Shown here in pieces: positions 40,801 to 49,236 of a DNA stretch of 64,000 nt. The position numbers and the translations under genes were made by a program. The stretch is taken from the NCBI RefSeq assembly GCF_002127535.1, contig NZ_MUBJ01000013.1, forward strand, positions 62,001 through 126,000, in the 5' to 3' direction. The stretch comes from Xenorhabdus vietnamensis. GTDB lineage: Bacteria > Pseudomonadota > Gammaproteobacteria > Enterobacterales > Enterobacteriaceae. The notes under the pieces were generated by a model. It was not told where the DNA came from, did no database searches, and worked only from the letters and a program-made list of their open reading frames with translations. Numbering within the stretch: the stretch's first letter is position 1; each line of letters opens with the position of its first letter.

Positions 40801-40935
40801 TAACCAACTCTCTGGTGAGTTCTTCTTGCCTTGTTCTTGATAATCAGTAGCAGCCATCAAAGTACCAGCCGGTAATGATCCAAAAAATAACGTCATCCAC
40901 AAAAAGATCGGTCGTGCCGAATTGTTTTTTTTCAT
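37849..40935 (-). CDS. Subtilisin-type autotransporter protease
   Basis: A 1028-residue type V secreted protease. Signal peptide about 1-29 (ending LMAA). The S8 catalytic domain (about 45-415) has Asp79 in VGVLDE, His117 in AHGNHVSG, the oxyanion Asn251 in FAAGNANN and Ser347 in GTSMASPHVAG. A beta-helical passenger stem with the repeated GNGILELAGKNSTYKGPT unit follows to about 720. The C-terminal beta-barrel (about 760-1028) ends in the aromatic NANWKF needed for Bam insertion. It resembles the Serratia SSP family. An upstream TTG start at 40965 is possible, but the ATG at 40935 begins a proper signal peptide. The long 5' gap hints at complex regulation. Confidence 0.93.
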   Translation of the reverse strand: MKKNNSARPIFLWMTLFFGSLPAGTLMAATDYQEQGKKNSPESWLSEEFNHQWGLAAIGAHYAYARGYTGKGINVGVLDEAVTQHPEFAGKLKILSPDDPWNYDENPYTGIIDFGAHGNHVSGIIAANRDGKEMHGVAFDAGLITGKYLQNPYNRTEAMIQSNARVINNSWGVRPRYEIDSNGKPKRWPDGTVKYYKVTLQDVIDYVNPIKDDLDRLSRSPIPESDDYTTRSAGLLRAARQGKLVVFAAGNANNYNVTWMHAGMPYFFPDALKNYLSVANLTIENKVNLSSTSCGYTASYCLAAPGTKIYSSTGSFVSKVNGNIDEEAFEKGELEISPTYDAYTGTSMASPHVAGAAAVLMQRFPYMTTGQISDVLKTTATDLGDPGMDDLYGWGMLNLKDAIDGPKMFITEKDILKKYYIPGSYTETQFIANIPGIGGVVEQGTTVERVCDSHECAYDRWSNDISGHGGLTKIGNGILELAGKNSTYKGPTLVEKGRLQVSGSITSDVTVKDGSTLGGVGSVGSIMANAGANIAPGDLLFVDGSNVSSSLSGILNVDRNVTFQPGSRYLVEVTPNNPNHGDRITSNGTAILKGGEVQVTLENSSNLLSKQEVRSLLGQQYNILQANQGINGQFATVVPNYLFVGTELSYLKNNVMLDIKRNNTTFTSLGMTANERAVANAADKLNLGNPVYESILMSDTKAQAHKAFQQLATGQIHGDVAAAHIDNSRYLRDALNTRLRQADGGTVGQDIKADKNGAWAQIIGNWQRAEDNNEANGYRVSNYGVLLGADKDLGNDWRLGVATGYIRSSLNGGYDTSARSNNFHLALYGSKQMDAFALRAGAAYSWHRFDTKRSVAFGSQSDNLNAKYGAQTGQLFTEAAYGMNTSWMNLEPFVNLSHVNFRHDGFNEHGGAAALSGTKQSKNATLSTLGLRANQQWQTENELTVNVYGELGWQHQFGNVDRDTQLRFSNSNETFTLNSVSAARDAAVIKAGTTLGINENTSLSLGYNGVLSGSHKDNGVFLNANWKF

Positions 40936-41583
40936 AATAGATAATCCATTTTTAAAAAGTGGCAACTTTCAATTCGCTGTTTGGCACATCGCTCCTTGAA
41001 AAGTCCTTATTAATAAAACCGATTATTGAATTTAAATAAGTAGGCAATGACGATCCTCTCCCATATTTTTAACCATCTATAGGATAATTTCGGCATAAAT
41101 TTTCCTGCCCACAAGTTGCTATAGGATAATAATTAAACCAAAATTGCAAGAAAGTTATTTAACTTTTTTATAACCATTTTGTAACAAAAATGAAACCACA
41201 CATACAATGCAAGACAAAAAATAAATTACTTTAAAAACATATTGTTGTATTACAACATATATTAATTGGGTATTAATTATTGTTTGAATGTAACTTTTTT
41301 AATGGAGGGATATTGTTTGTAATACTTTCCATTTTGATAGTTTATTAAACTTGTTTTTATATCTAGGTATTTAATTATTTTGTTATGGGTTTTGTTTTTT
41401 TAATTTGAATAAACATCAATGTGAAAGTATTTTGGTTTTTATTTTAATTGTTGAAAATAATGATTTGAAAAATCTTACTATATACATAAAATGTTATATA
41501 AGTTATTTTTTGTGAAAGAATTATTTTTGAATTTAATGTATCTATTAAATGAATATACTAATAAATGGGTATAACTGAATAGA
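40936..41583. other. AT-rich gene-free region upstream of the autotransporter
   Basis: About 650 bases without a credible gene on either strand, with long A and T runs (41140-41580). It contains the autotransporter promoter. Its composition is typical of H-NS-bound silenced regions, which is inference. Confidence 0.6.
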
Positions 41584-42366
41584 TCAATTTTTCGCATAAA
41601 CAACCAAACGCAAATGTCTTTCCAAATCGGTAATCATTGAAGTGTAGTTGAAAATCGTTTCCTGCCCATTTAAATTCAGCTCCCGTACACCATTGCAAGG
41701 CTCATAAATTTCATGTCTATGCCACATATCATAAAAATCAGGTGAGGTTTTAATCAAATTATTCACTAATGCTTGAATATAGTTGTCTTTAGTGGCAAGC
41801 GCATAATCGCGCCTAAAGCTAGCCAATAAACGATAGGCATCTCGTTCCCAATAACATAAGAGTTCACGATAATGTTCATTAGTAAACAATAACCATAGAA
41901 AATTACGTTGTTTACCTTTAAATTGGCTGAAACGAAAACACTCATCTGCTGGTTGATTAAAGGCTAAAACATCCCAATGCAAATTCAGCACATAAGTTAG
42001 ATGAGGGGATAAGTCGTCCATAATTCGTTTAATAAGTGGAGATACGACACACCACGTTTGCCCTGTTTCAACAGGCTCACGCATATGCGCCAGTAAGTAT
42101 AAATGTCTGCGTTCAGCAGTAGTCAGTTTTAAGACTTTGGCTAGATTATCCAAAAAAGCAGCAGATACACCAATTTCCCGACCTTGTTCCAGCCATGTAT
42201 ACCAAGTGACACCAACGCCTGCTAAAGCGGCTATTTCCTCACGCCTTAATCCCGGGATTCGACGGCGTCCGATGTGGGGTAATCCGACGGATTCAGGGCT
42301 GATACTTTCTCTTTTGGTACGTAAAAAATTGGCTAATTCGGTACGGGATCTTTTCATTTTTGTCAT
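41584..42366 (-). CDS. XRE-family regulator with MmyB-like ligand domain
   Basis: A 260-residue regulator. The N-terminal helix-turn-helix has RRIPGLRREEIAALAGVGVT and WYTWLEQGR, typical of the MmyB-like group (residues about 30-80). The C-terminal part (about 105-255; LNLHWDVLAFNQPAD) is a PAS-like ligand domain. These proteins usually control a neighbouring gene for a short-chain dehydrogenase or efflux pump. It is divergent from a DHA2 efflux gene, with a perfect 19-base palindrome between them. Confidence 0.88.
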   Translation of the reverse strand: MTKMKRSRTELANFLRTKRESISPESVGLPHIGRRRIPGLRREEIAALAGVGVTWYTWLEQGREIGVSAAFLDNLAKVLKLTTAERRHLYLLAHMREPVETGQTWCVVSPLIKRIMDDLSPHLTYVLNLHWDVLAFNQPADECFRFSQFKGKQRNFLWLLFTNEHYRELLCYWERDAYRLLASFRRDYALATKDNYIQALVNNLIKTSPDFYDMWHRHEIYEPCNGVRELNLNGQETIFNYTSMITDLERHLRLVVYAKN

Positions 42367-42387
42367 AATTTTTTCCTTTATTTCAAA

Positions 42388-42406
42388 CTATTACTTTAAG
42401 TAATAG
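42388..42406. promoter_or_regulatory. 19-base perfect palindrome, operator candidate
   Basis: CTATTACTTTAAGTAATAG is symmetrical in 9-1-9 form, 22 bases before the regulator start and about 80 before the efflux gene. Location makes it the probable binding site of the XRE/MmyB-like regulator. Confidence 0.7.
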
Positions 42407-42484
42407 CATAAATGGTTAAATTGTAACAGGCTAATGGTGTGATTAAAATCCGTTTATCTCAAACTTTATGTGAGGATTTGTATC

Positions 42485-43891
42485 ATGACTAAAAGGGATT
42501 ATTTAGCTTTGTCAGTTTTATTATCAGCAGGATTCGTGACGATTTTTGATCTTTTCGTCGTCAACATTGCTATTGCCAATATTCAATTGCACTTACAAGC
42601 AAGTTTATTCCAAATTTCACTCATTATCATAACCTATGAAGTTGGATTTGGTTTATTACTGATCACAGGAGGGCGTTTAGGTGATTTATTTGGACGGAGG
42701 CGATTATTTCAGTTAGGGATATTTGCTTTTACTTTAACATCATTGCTTTGTGGTCTTACACCTACAGCAACTTTTTTGATTTTTACACGGTTTTTACAAG
42801 GGTTGTCGGCAGCACTATTATTTCCACAAGTTTATGCCAGTATTCGTGTCAGCTTTGACGACAATAATAGCCGCCGAGCATTTGGCTTGTTGGGAATGAC
42901 GTTAGGCTTTGCCGCCATTGCAGGCCAAACTTTGGGAGGTTGGATAATTTCCATCAATTTACGGGATTTACAATGGCGCTCAATTTTTCTGGTTAATGTT
43001 CCGATTGGTTTGTTAGCCTTAATTTTCTCAGGTTATCTCAACGAAAGCATTGCACAAGAAAAAACAGGATTGGATTTAGTTGGGGTGGCATTTTCCAGCA
43101 TTGGGATTTCTGCTTTTCTATTACCAATTTTAGTTGGGCCAATATTAGGCTGGCCAATGTGGTGCTTGGTACTACTCCTTTTAGCTTGTCTGACACTGTT
43201 ACAGTTCTTTCGTCATGAAAAACATCAGGCGGCTAAAGGGGAAACACTGTTATTCAATTTTGACCTATTGAAAAACAAACAATTTAGTTTAGGTTGTTTA
43301 TTGGTTTTATTTGTTTATTCCACTTCCAGCTCGTTCTTTCTTGTTTTCGCTTTGTTTTTACAAAACGGCTTAGGTCTCAATTCATTTGATGCAGGATTGA
43401 TTTTCGCTCCTGCAAGTATAGGTTTTGTTTTATCTTCACTCAATGCACCTTATTGGGTTAAACGCTTTGGCAGCAAAGCCATAATTACCGGTGGCTTGCT
43501 TTATATGCTTTCCTTCATTGCTCTGATTATTGCCATTAGTGCACTATCCACAAAAGAACTATTATCCTTAAAAGCATTATTGATGATTGTTCCAATTCTA
43601 ATACTCCTTGGATATGGTCAGGGTTTTGTCATGACACCATTGCTTAATATTGTTCTGGCTTTCGTCGACGTGCGATTTGCAGGTATGGCATCAGGTGTAA
43701 TTGCAACTTTGCAACAAATCGGAGCAGCTTTTGGTGTTGCCGTAATTAGCCTATTAGTTCAGTGGCATTTTAATGGAATGGATACACCGCCTTTTGTTAC
43801 ATATCAAAATGCTTTTGCTCACAGTATGCTTTACAATGTGGCAGCTGCTTTTATTGCCTTTTGCTTATTGAAAAGATTACATCGGAAATAG
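42485..43891 (+). CDS. DHA2-family MFS multidrug efflux transporter
   Basis: A 468-residue inner-membrane transporter with about 14 hydrophobic segments. The first helix carries FDLFVVNIAIANIQ, the loop after helix 2 GGRLGDLFGRRRLFQLG, and helix 5 LGMTLGFAAIAGQTLGGW, all in the EmrB/QacA pattern. It exports drugs or other hydrophobic compounds by proton antiport. The ATG at 42485 is preceded by GAGGA; five residues upstream are optional. It is divergent from its likely regulator and followed 24 bases later by a GNAT gene. Confidence 0.9.
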   Translation: MTKRDYLALSVLLSAGFVTIFDLFVVNIAIANIQLHLQASLFQISLIIITYEVGFGLLLITGGRLGDLFGRRRLFQLGIFAFTLTSLLCGLTPTATFLIFTRFLQGLSAALLFPQVYASIRVSFDDNNSRRAFGLLGMTLGFAAIAGQTLGGWIISINLRDLQWRSIFLVNVPIGLLALIFSGYLNESIAQEKTGLDLVGVAFSSIGISAFLLPILVGPILGWPMWCLVLLLLACLTLLQFFRHEKHQAAKGETLLFNFDLLKNKQFSLGCLLVLFVYSTSSSFFLVFALFLQNGLGLNSFDAGLIFAPASIGFVLSSLNAPYWVKRFGSKAIITGGLLYMLSFIALIIAISALSTKELLSLKALLMIVPILILLGYGQGFVMTPLLNIVLAFVDVRFAGMASGVIATLQQIGAAFGVAVISLLVQWHFNGMDTPPFVTYQNAFAHSMLYNVAAAFIAFCLLKRLHRK

Positions 43892-43914
43892 TGAACATCA
43901 GGAGATATTAAAAA

Positions 43915-44340
43915 GTGATCAGAATATTTACAGAAGCAGATATGGATGCGGTTCTGTCTATTTGGCTAGAGGCTTCCATTAAAGCTCACAATTTTGTGGC
44001 GGCTGAATTTTGGCAATCACAAGTCAATAACATGAAACATATCTATATTCCTTCTTCAGAACTTTATGTTTATGTACAAGATTCTAAAGTGGCTGGATTT
44101 TATGCTCTTCACGAAAATAATTTGGCCGCCGTTTTTGTATCACCAGACAAACAGGGGCAAGGAATAGGCAAAGCATTATTGAGTGATGCCAAAAATCGAA
44201 GAACTGAACTCACGTTATCGGTTTACCAACAAAACCAAGCAAGTTGTGAATTCTATTTATCGCAAGGATTTTATGTTGCCAACGAAGAAATAGATGAAAA
44301 CACAGGATGCAAAGAATATGTCATGCGCTTAAAAAGATAG
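43915..44340 (+). CDS. GNAT-family acetyltransferase (YjaB-like)
   Basis: A 141-residue acetyltransferase. The acetyl-CoA motif is VFVSPDKQGQGIGKALLSDA (about 74-93), and the C-terminal block is NQASCEFYLSQGFYV. The start is GTG with GGAG upstream. It resembles YjaB/PhnO-sized enzymes; the substrate is unknown. It is 24 bases after the efflux gene and could add chemical inactivation to export. Confidence 0.87.
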   Translation: MIRIFTEADMDAVLSIWLEASIKAHNFVAAEFWQSQVNNMKHIYIPSSELYVYVQDSKVAGFYALHENNLAAVFVSPDKQGQGIGKALLSDAKNRRTELTLSVYQQNQASCEFYLSQGFYVANEEIDENTGCKEYVMRLKR

Positions 44341-44418
44341 AGAATAGACCTAATAATAATTAGAAATTATCACGATATTTACATTACTATCAACTGACTG
44401 GCTGTGAAGAGGACAACA

Positions 44419-45036
44419 ATGATAAATAAGATCGTTACTGATATTGTCGAATTAGAAGAGATATACGGAAAACCGGCACCTGCTTCTATTCTTAAGGAAG
44501 TAAATTATATTCATCCGTTATACCGTCCTTTTATCGAATCTTCGCCTTTTGTCTCATTAGCTACTGTTGGGCCAGAAGGTATGGATGTTTCTCCTCGTGG
44601 TGATCAGGCTGGATTTATTCATATTGAAGATGAAAAAACGTTACTGTTACCGGATAGGAGAGGCAATAACCGTATCGACAGTTTACGTAATATTCTGCAC
44701 GATAACCGAGTCGCATTATTGTTTCTTATTCCTGGAATTGGTGAAACATTGCGTGTTAATGGTCGGGCGGAAATCGTTATTGACCCCGAAATGCTGGAAC
44801 GCTTTGCGTATCGCAATATACTTCCTTGCTCTGTATTGCGTATCACCGTAGGTGCAGTATTTTTCCAGTGCTCACGCGCTATCTTACGTTCTAAATTATG
44901 GGATGTTTCAACCCAGATTGAGCGCAGTAATTTACCCGGAGTTGGCAGTATGCTAAAAGAAATCAGCAAAGGGGATTTTGATGGAGCTGACTATGATGAA
45001 AAATTAACTCAGAGACTTAAAGATTCCCTGTATTAG
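44419..45036 (+). CDS. PPOX-type FMN-dependent flavoprotein
   Basis: A 205-residue protein of the pyridoxamine 5'-phosphate oxidase-like split-barrel fold. Recognisable parts are PFVSLATVGPEGMDVSPRGD (about 46-65), LLLPDRRGNNRIDSLRNI and LFLIPGIGETLRVNGRAEI, which match the MSMEG_1061-type FMN proteins. Members bind FMN or F420 and reduce or detoxify small compounds; the exact reaction is unknown. The ATG at 44419 has AGAGGA in front and is preferred over an upstream frame opening at 44404. Confidence 0.85.
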   Translation: MINKIVTDIVELEEIYGKPAPASILKEVNYIHPLYRPFIESSPFVSLATVGPEGMDVSPRGDQAGFIHIEDEKTLLLPDRRGNNRIDSLRNILHDNRVALLFLIPGIGETLRVNGRAEIVIDPEMLERFAYRNILPCSVLRITVGAVFFQCSRAILRSKLWDVSTQIERSNLPGVGSMLKEISKGDFDGADYDEKLTQRLKDSLY

Positions 45037-45191
45037 CCCATGATCTAAAATCTATAGAATTCCGTAATTATGCATTTACAAACTACAAACAAAGAGATGC
45101 TGGCTTTGCTTGCTGGCATTTTAACCCGATAGAACAAATTGAAATCTAATTAAGCCTCATTATTGAACAAAAATGCCAAAAATACGCTACA

Positions 45192-45207
45192 CTGTATTTT
45201 TATACAG
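45192..45207. promoter_or_regulatory. Near-consensus LexA (SOS) box without an intact gene
   Basis: CTGTATTTTTATACAG matches the gamma-proteobacterial consensus CTGTATATATATACAG at 14 of 16 positions. It lies in a 330-base gap. To the right only short frames (for example from GTG near 45214) are open, so the controlled gene seems lost. Confidence 0.6.
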
Positions 45208-45299
45208 TTACCGTTGTGGTTGGTGCTTTATTTGATCAAATTTTTTGGCAAAATTAGGAAGAATACATCAGCGAAAATCACCTCTTTTTAAGAGAAAAA

Positions 45300-45331
45300 A
45301 GGCTTCATTATCAGAAACACGGATGAAGCCT
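45300..45331 (-). terminator. Terminator of the hypothetical gene at 45369
   Basis: A perfect 9-base stem, AGGCTTCAT and ATGAAGCCT, 38 bases beyond the stop. On the minus strand it is followed by a run of six U. Confidence 0.8.
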
Positions 45332-45368
45332 GTGATGATTATCGCTATCAAACTTAAGGATAGGGTCG

Positions 45369-45992
45369 TCAAATCCTGCATTTTCTAACTGAATTTTTGC
45401 GATCTTGCTCTGGAACATCCTCCACAAGATTATTGTTATGATGTACACCGTTAAAACTCTTACCGGTTGATGTTTTTATACATTTTTTAGTTGGCTTATT
45501 ACTAATATCTGAGCCTTGTTTTTGGTCTAACAACATATTCATTTTGTTAGTTAATGCTTTATTTTCATTTTGTAGCTTGACATATGTGCTACCTGCTTCA
45601 CGCATACTTTTCTTGAATCTATCACAAATCTTAATGTACTTTTTATAAATACTCTCTGCTTCTTCCTTATATTTTCCATATGATTCATTAAAATTTATTC
45701 TTAATTTATGCTCATGAAACGTCCGTTCTAGTTTTTGATAAACTTTAAATACTTCAAATTTATTAGAAAAGATAGAAAATTTAATGACAATGGATTTATC
45801 TTTATCAATTAAATTAATGTAAATTTTTTTACCTAATAATAAAATATCCTCGATTTTATCAAAAGAATCTGAGAATATAATTCTATTATTTCTCTGCTTC
45901 TCTATAGTTAAATGATTTCCGGTGTGTCTGGTGTTTAGTTTAAAAATGTAATTATCAAATTCATAATTGTCATTTTTATCGATGTCATTCAT
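45369..45992 (-). CDS. Hypothetical protein, coiled-coil-like
   Basis: A 207-residue, Lys/Asn-rich protein that I do not recognise. The first 80 residues alternate hydrophobic and polar residues like a beta domain (NRIIFSDSFDKIEDILLLGK). Residues about 85-160 are a long charged helix, with a heptad-like run in EEAESIYKKYIKICDRFKKS and NENKALTNKMNMLLDQ. The tail is low-complexity and basic. It has its own terminator. No signal peptide. High AT content and no relatives in the window suggest transfer. Confidence 0.55.
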   Translation of the reverse strand: MNDIDKNDNYEFDNYIFKLNTRHTGNHLTIEKQRNNRIIFSDSFDKIEDILLLGKKIYINLIDKDKSIVIKFSIFSNKFEVFKVYQKLERTFHEHKLRINFNESYGKYKEEAESIYKKYIKICDRFKKSMREAGSTYVKLQNENKALTNKMNMLLDQKQGSDISNKPTKKCIKTSTGKSFNGVHHNNNLVEDVPEQDRKNSVRKCRI

Positions 45993-46172
45993 GATTTATT
46001 CCTTATTTCTTTTCTAATTAACTCTGCGTCTTTCAAGCTGCCTCTTTGTTGGCTGTAATGCAACCCGAAATTCATTGGATATAGATAATTCCATCTGAAA
46101 TGATAAATGTCTACTAATTTAAACTCAGTGACTAAGCCCTTGTTATATACAGGATCTTAAGCATTAAGCCTT

Positions 46173-46478
46173 TCAAAACACCCATCTAATGTTTTGTTTT
46201 TGCATAATTTTCTTTGCGGTGTTTTGAAAGAATTCCGGCATAAATAATTTCTTACTTTTTTCAGAAAAAATACGTTGTAGCTGTCTTGCCAGCCTAGCAT
46301 CCGTCTGACCAGAAAAGCGAGTAAACTTAACCAGATGAGTCCGGTGACTAACGATGCTTTTCTCCCGCAAAACAGCGGAAAATGAGGTCTTGAAGCGATA
46401 AAGAAAAACATCAGCGAGAGCGGAGTAGACTTTGAAAAAACTGCCATCCTGCAAAATCACATTGTGAAATTTAGCCAA
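46173..46478 (-). pseudogene. IS4-family transposase relic
   Basis: The minus-strand frame reads KFHNVILQDGSFFKVYSALA, followed by DVFLYRFKTSF, which matches the first catalytic (D) strand of IS4-type transposases (I-x-D-G-S-x-F). Only about 100 codons remain, without the later Asp and Glu, and the end degenerates. It is a fragment of an old insertion sequence. Confidence 0.65.
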
Positions 46479-46581
46479 TTTTAGGGGGTAACCTGATTAC
46501 TCAAATCTTGCTAGAATTCGCTGCTTGAAATAGGCATTATCGTAATGAATTGACAACAAATAACACCAACAGGTTAATTAA

Positions 46582-47448
46582 ATGGAAAATAGGTGCCAGA
46601 AGCTGAATGTGCTGCGTAAAGTTGATAACTTCTTAATGGCTCACAAGCCCAATAACAGCATGGGTGTTAAACGATTTATTTTAGAGTTTTTTTTCTTTGG
46701 ATTGATTAATGCACGCTCGTGCTTATTTGCCGGTTTCTTTTTTTTAGCTTTATTTTTGGTTCCAGCAAAAGGCATCTTGGGTATACCGCGTTATGATGTA
46801 CTATTGGTATTTGCAGTGACCTTTCAAGCATTACTAATACGGTTAAAACTCGAAACATGGGATGAATTGAAAGCGATCTGTGTCTTCCACTTAGTCGGTT
46901 TTATGATGGAGCTATTTAAGACATCAGCATCTATTAGTTCATGGCAATATCCTGATGCTGCGTTTACTAAGCTTTGGGGAGTTCCACTATTTACAGGTTT
47001 TATGTATGCGGCGGTAGGGAGCTACATTATACAATCATGGCGCTTTTTTAAGGTACGCATTGAGCATTATCCACCGTATTGGATGGCAACACTGGTGGCA
47101 TTGGCGATTTATATTAACTTCTTTAGTCATCATTATATTGATGATTATCGCTGGTATTTAACTGCTTTTATTTTCGGTTTGTATGCACGTGGTACTGTTT
47201 TTTATACGCCGTTGGATAGAGAATGTAGAATGCCACTATTACTTGCTTTTATACTGATTGGTTTTTTTATTTGGTTGGCGGAAAACTTCGGTACCTTCTT
47301 TGGGATCTGGCAATACCCGAATCAATTAGGTGCTTGGTCTGTTGTTCATGCAGGAAAATGGGGGGCATGGTCATTATTGGTGGTTGTTACCTTTACGATT
47401 GTAGTTCACCTTAAACATATCAAAGCGAATGTGGCAATTGCCCGTTAA
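46582..47448 (+). CDS. DUF817 membrane protein
   Basis: A 288-residue integral membrane protein of the DUF817 family. About eight hydrophobic segments and the typical SSWQYPDAAFTKLWGVPLFT and WLAENFGTFFGIWQYPNQLG blocks are seen. Function is unknown; members occur near oxidoreductases or lipid genes. The context (IS relic before, FMN reductase after on the other strand) gives no hint. A strong bidirectional terminator follows. Confidence 0.88.
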   Translation: MENRCQKLNVLRKVDNFLMAHKPNNSMGVKRFILEFFFFGLINARSCLFAGFFFLALFLVPAKGILGIPRYDVLLVFAVTFQALLIRLKLETWDELKAICVFHLVGFMMELFKTSASISSWQYPDAAFTKLWGVPLFTGFMYAAVGSYIIQSWRFFKVRIEHYPPYWMATLVALAIYINFFSHHYIDDYRWYLTAFIFGLYARGTVFYTPLDRECRMPLLLAFILIGFFIWLAENFGTFFGIWQYPNQLGAWSVVHAGKWGAWSLLVVVTFTIVVHLKHIKANVAIAR

Positions 47449-47490
47449 TTTAGAAATGTCCCTTTTCATGCATAACAGTATGAAACGTAA

Positions 47491-47518
47491 ACTCGGCTCA
47501 AATGTTTGAGCCGAGTTT
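47491..47518. terminator. Bidirectional terminator after the DUF817 gene
   Basis: A perfect 13-base stem, AACTCGGCTCAAA and TTTGAGCCGAGTT, with a 2-base loop, and TTTTATTT beyond it. It serves the convergent pair DUF817 and FMN reductase. Confidence 0.85.
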
Positions 47519-47546
47519 TATTTATACAGAATCGAATGCTATTGAA

Positions 47547-48143
47547 CTACATACCATACAGATAATTTTTACTTTCTTCGCCAATATCTTCGCGAACTTG
47601 CTTCAATGCCTTAGCATAAGCTTTAAACAGTTTCAGCGTATAGTTAGCTCGGCCTTCAAATGCCTCATCGTTACAAACTAGCTCTTTCGAAATCAAGTTT
47701 TCCCCTTGGCGGAAAATTAAATGATCAGGCAAGAAGCAAACATGGTTATTTTTAAAACCTGTCATCCGTAATTCGCAAAGCGGGTAAACACCATTGATCC
47801 CACCAGATACACTTGCCAATAATGCCGGTTTATGGCCCAGTTCAGCTATAGAACAATGCAATAAAAAGTTCTTTAATGCCGGGGTTGCCATTCCATGCCA
47901 TTCTGGAGTAACAAAGATAAATGCTTCACTTTCTCTTAAAAGTTGTGCAATTGCCTGCCAGGGATGAGATTCCGCTGATATGTCCGTCGTAAAACCATCA
48001 TGTAATGGCAATTCTGTATTGGCGAGATCCAAAAGCTCTATATCGGTAAACCCATGCTTGCTACTTAACTTTTGCAAATAACAAGCTACACGTTGGCTGC
48101 GGGAATCCGGGCGTTGACTGCCTGAAATTATAGTAAGTTTCAT
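47547..48143 (-). CDS. NADPH-dependent FMN reductase
   Basis: A 198-residue flavodoxin-like reductase. The FMN phosphate loop is SGSQRPDSRSQRVA (about 7-20), and the second flavin loop is FVTPEWHGMATPALKNFLL (about 77-95). It reduces FMN or quinone-like compounds with NADPH. AGGAAA precedes the ATG. It is 29 bases downstream of the EamA transporter on the same strand, so the two probably form an operon under the MarR regulator across the divergent gap. Confidence 0.88.
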   Translation of the reverse strand: MKLTIISGSQRPDSRSQRVACYLQKLSSKHGFTDIELLDLANTELPLHDGFTTDISAESHPWQAIAQLLRESEAFIFVTPEWHGMATPALKNFLLHCSIAELGHKPALLASVSGGINGVYPLCELRMTGFKNNHVCFLPDHLIFRQGENLISKELVCNDEAFEGRANYTLKLFKAYAKALKQVREDIGEESKNYLYGM

Positions 48144-48172
48144 TGATTTTCCTGTTATTTCTTACTTGTTAA

Positions 48173-49060
48173 TTAAGTTATAGGATTATCGGTTTTTTCT
48201 ATCTGATTCCGAGGAATCGAAAGCCAAACAGAAATAATGATGGTGCATGCTCCAAACATTTGTAGCAAGGAGAATGTTTGTTTTAGAAACAGGTAGCCTA
48301 AAATACCAGCAGAAACAGCGCTGAGAAATCCCAAAAAAGAGATTGTCACAACAGGTAATTTTTCAATTCCCCGAAACCAAATGATATAAGAAAATACTGC
48401 ACCAACCATGCATAAATAACCGTAACCGAGAATATTGGATACGGTAAGATCCTGCGGTAAGCCTTCTATAGAAATAGTGACAGGCAATAACATTAATCCT
48501 CCAAGTGTTAATTGCCAACCAGTAAAACTGAGTAATGATAAGTTGGTGGGACGACCCCAATATTTGGTCAGGATAACACCTAAAGCCATGCAACAGCATC
48601 CTGCCAAGCCAGCAATAACGCCTTGCCAATTTAAGCTGGTGGTTGAATTTAATACCAATAAGCTGATCCCGATAATCCCCAATATTGCAGAAACGATGTG
48701 TTTTATTGTCAGGGTAGTTTGTAGTATGCAAGTGCTTAACAAAATAACAATGATAGGTTGGCAAGCCATAATCAGTGATGCTGTACCACCCGGGAGATAT
48801 TCCGCTGCCACAAACAAAAAATAGAAAAAAGCCCCAATGTTAAGTAATCCCAGTACCATAATACGTAACCACCAAATTCCTTTTGGCGCGGTACGGCAAA
48901 TCAACAGTAATAATATACCAGCAGGTAATGCCCTGATGGTGGAAGCCAGTAAAGGCATATTGGGAGGCAATACTTCTGTTGTAATAATATAGGTGCTTCC
49001 CCAAACAATCGGAGCTAACGCAGTCAGTAAAATATTCCGGACGATTCTAATTTCTAACAT
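48173..49060 (-). CDS. EamA/DMT-family transporter
   Basis: A 295-residue inner-membrane protein with ten hydrophobic segments in two EamA repeats. The N-terminal repeat has VWGSTYIITTEVLPP and RALPAGILLLLI; the second begins around 150. Members export metabolites or drugs. It is the first gene of a minus-strand pair with the FMN reductase and divergent from marR across palindromic sites. Confidence 0.88.
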   Translation of the reverse strand: MLEIRIVRNILLTALAPIVWGSTYIITTEVLPPNMPLLASTIRALPAGILLLLICRTAPKGIWWLRIMVLGLLNIGAFFYFLFVAAEYLPGGTASLIMACQPIIVILLSTCILQTTLTIKHIVSAILGIIGISLLVLNSTTSLNWQGVIAGLAGCCCMALGVILTKYWGRPTNLSLLSFTGWQLTLGGLMLLPVTISIEGLPQDLTVSNILGYGYLCMVGAVFSYIIWFRGIEKLPVVTISFLGFLSAVSAGILGYLFLKQTFSLLQMFGACTIIISVWLSIPRNQIEKTDNPIT

Positions 49061-49146
49061 GTTGATGTCCTTCTAAGTTATTCATTTTTTCATCCTGTGT
49101 CTCATCCTTTCAGTGATTATCAATTTAAATATGCCATCATTAAAAG

Positions 49147-49164
49147 TATCTTTATTTAAAGATA
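49147..49164. promoter_or_regulatory. MarR-type operator candidate
   Basis: TATCTTTATTTAAAGATA is a perfect 8-2-8 palindrome in the gap between the EamA and MarR genes. A similar half-site AAGTATCTTT lies at about 49197. Confidence 0.65.
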
Positions 49165-49236
49165 AATTAAAATAATAGCCTAAACGATTTTTATCAAGTA
49201 TCTTTTTGTCGAAATAAAATAAATAGGGAAAAAAGC

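Noticed and set aside
45060-45150. Frame reading FRNYAFTNYKQRDAGFACWH that resembles the end of an IS3-type transposase
   Set aside because: Only about 30 codons, and the similarity is too weak to call a relic with confidence.
46030-46085. Sequence like an ERIC/REP-type intergenic repeat (CTGCGTCTTTCAAGCTGC and GCAACCCGAAATTCATTGG)
   Set aside because: The inverted repeat is poor and no second copy is visible in the window.
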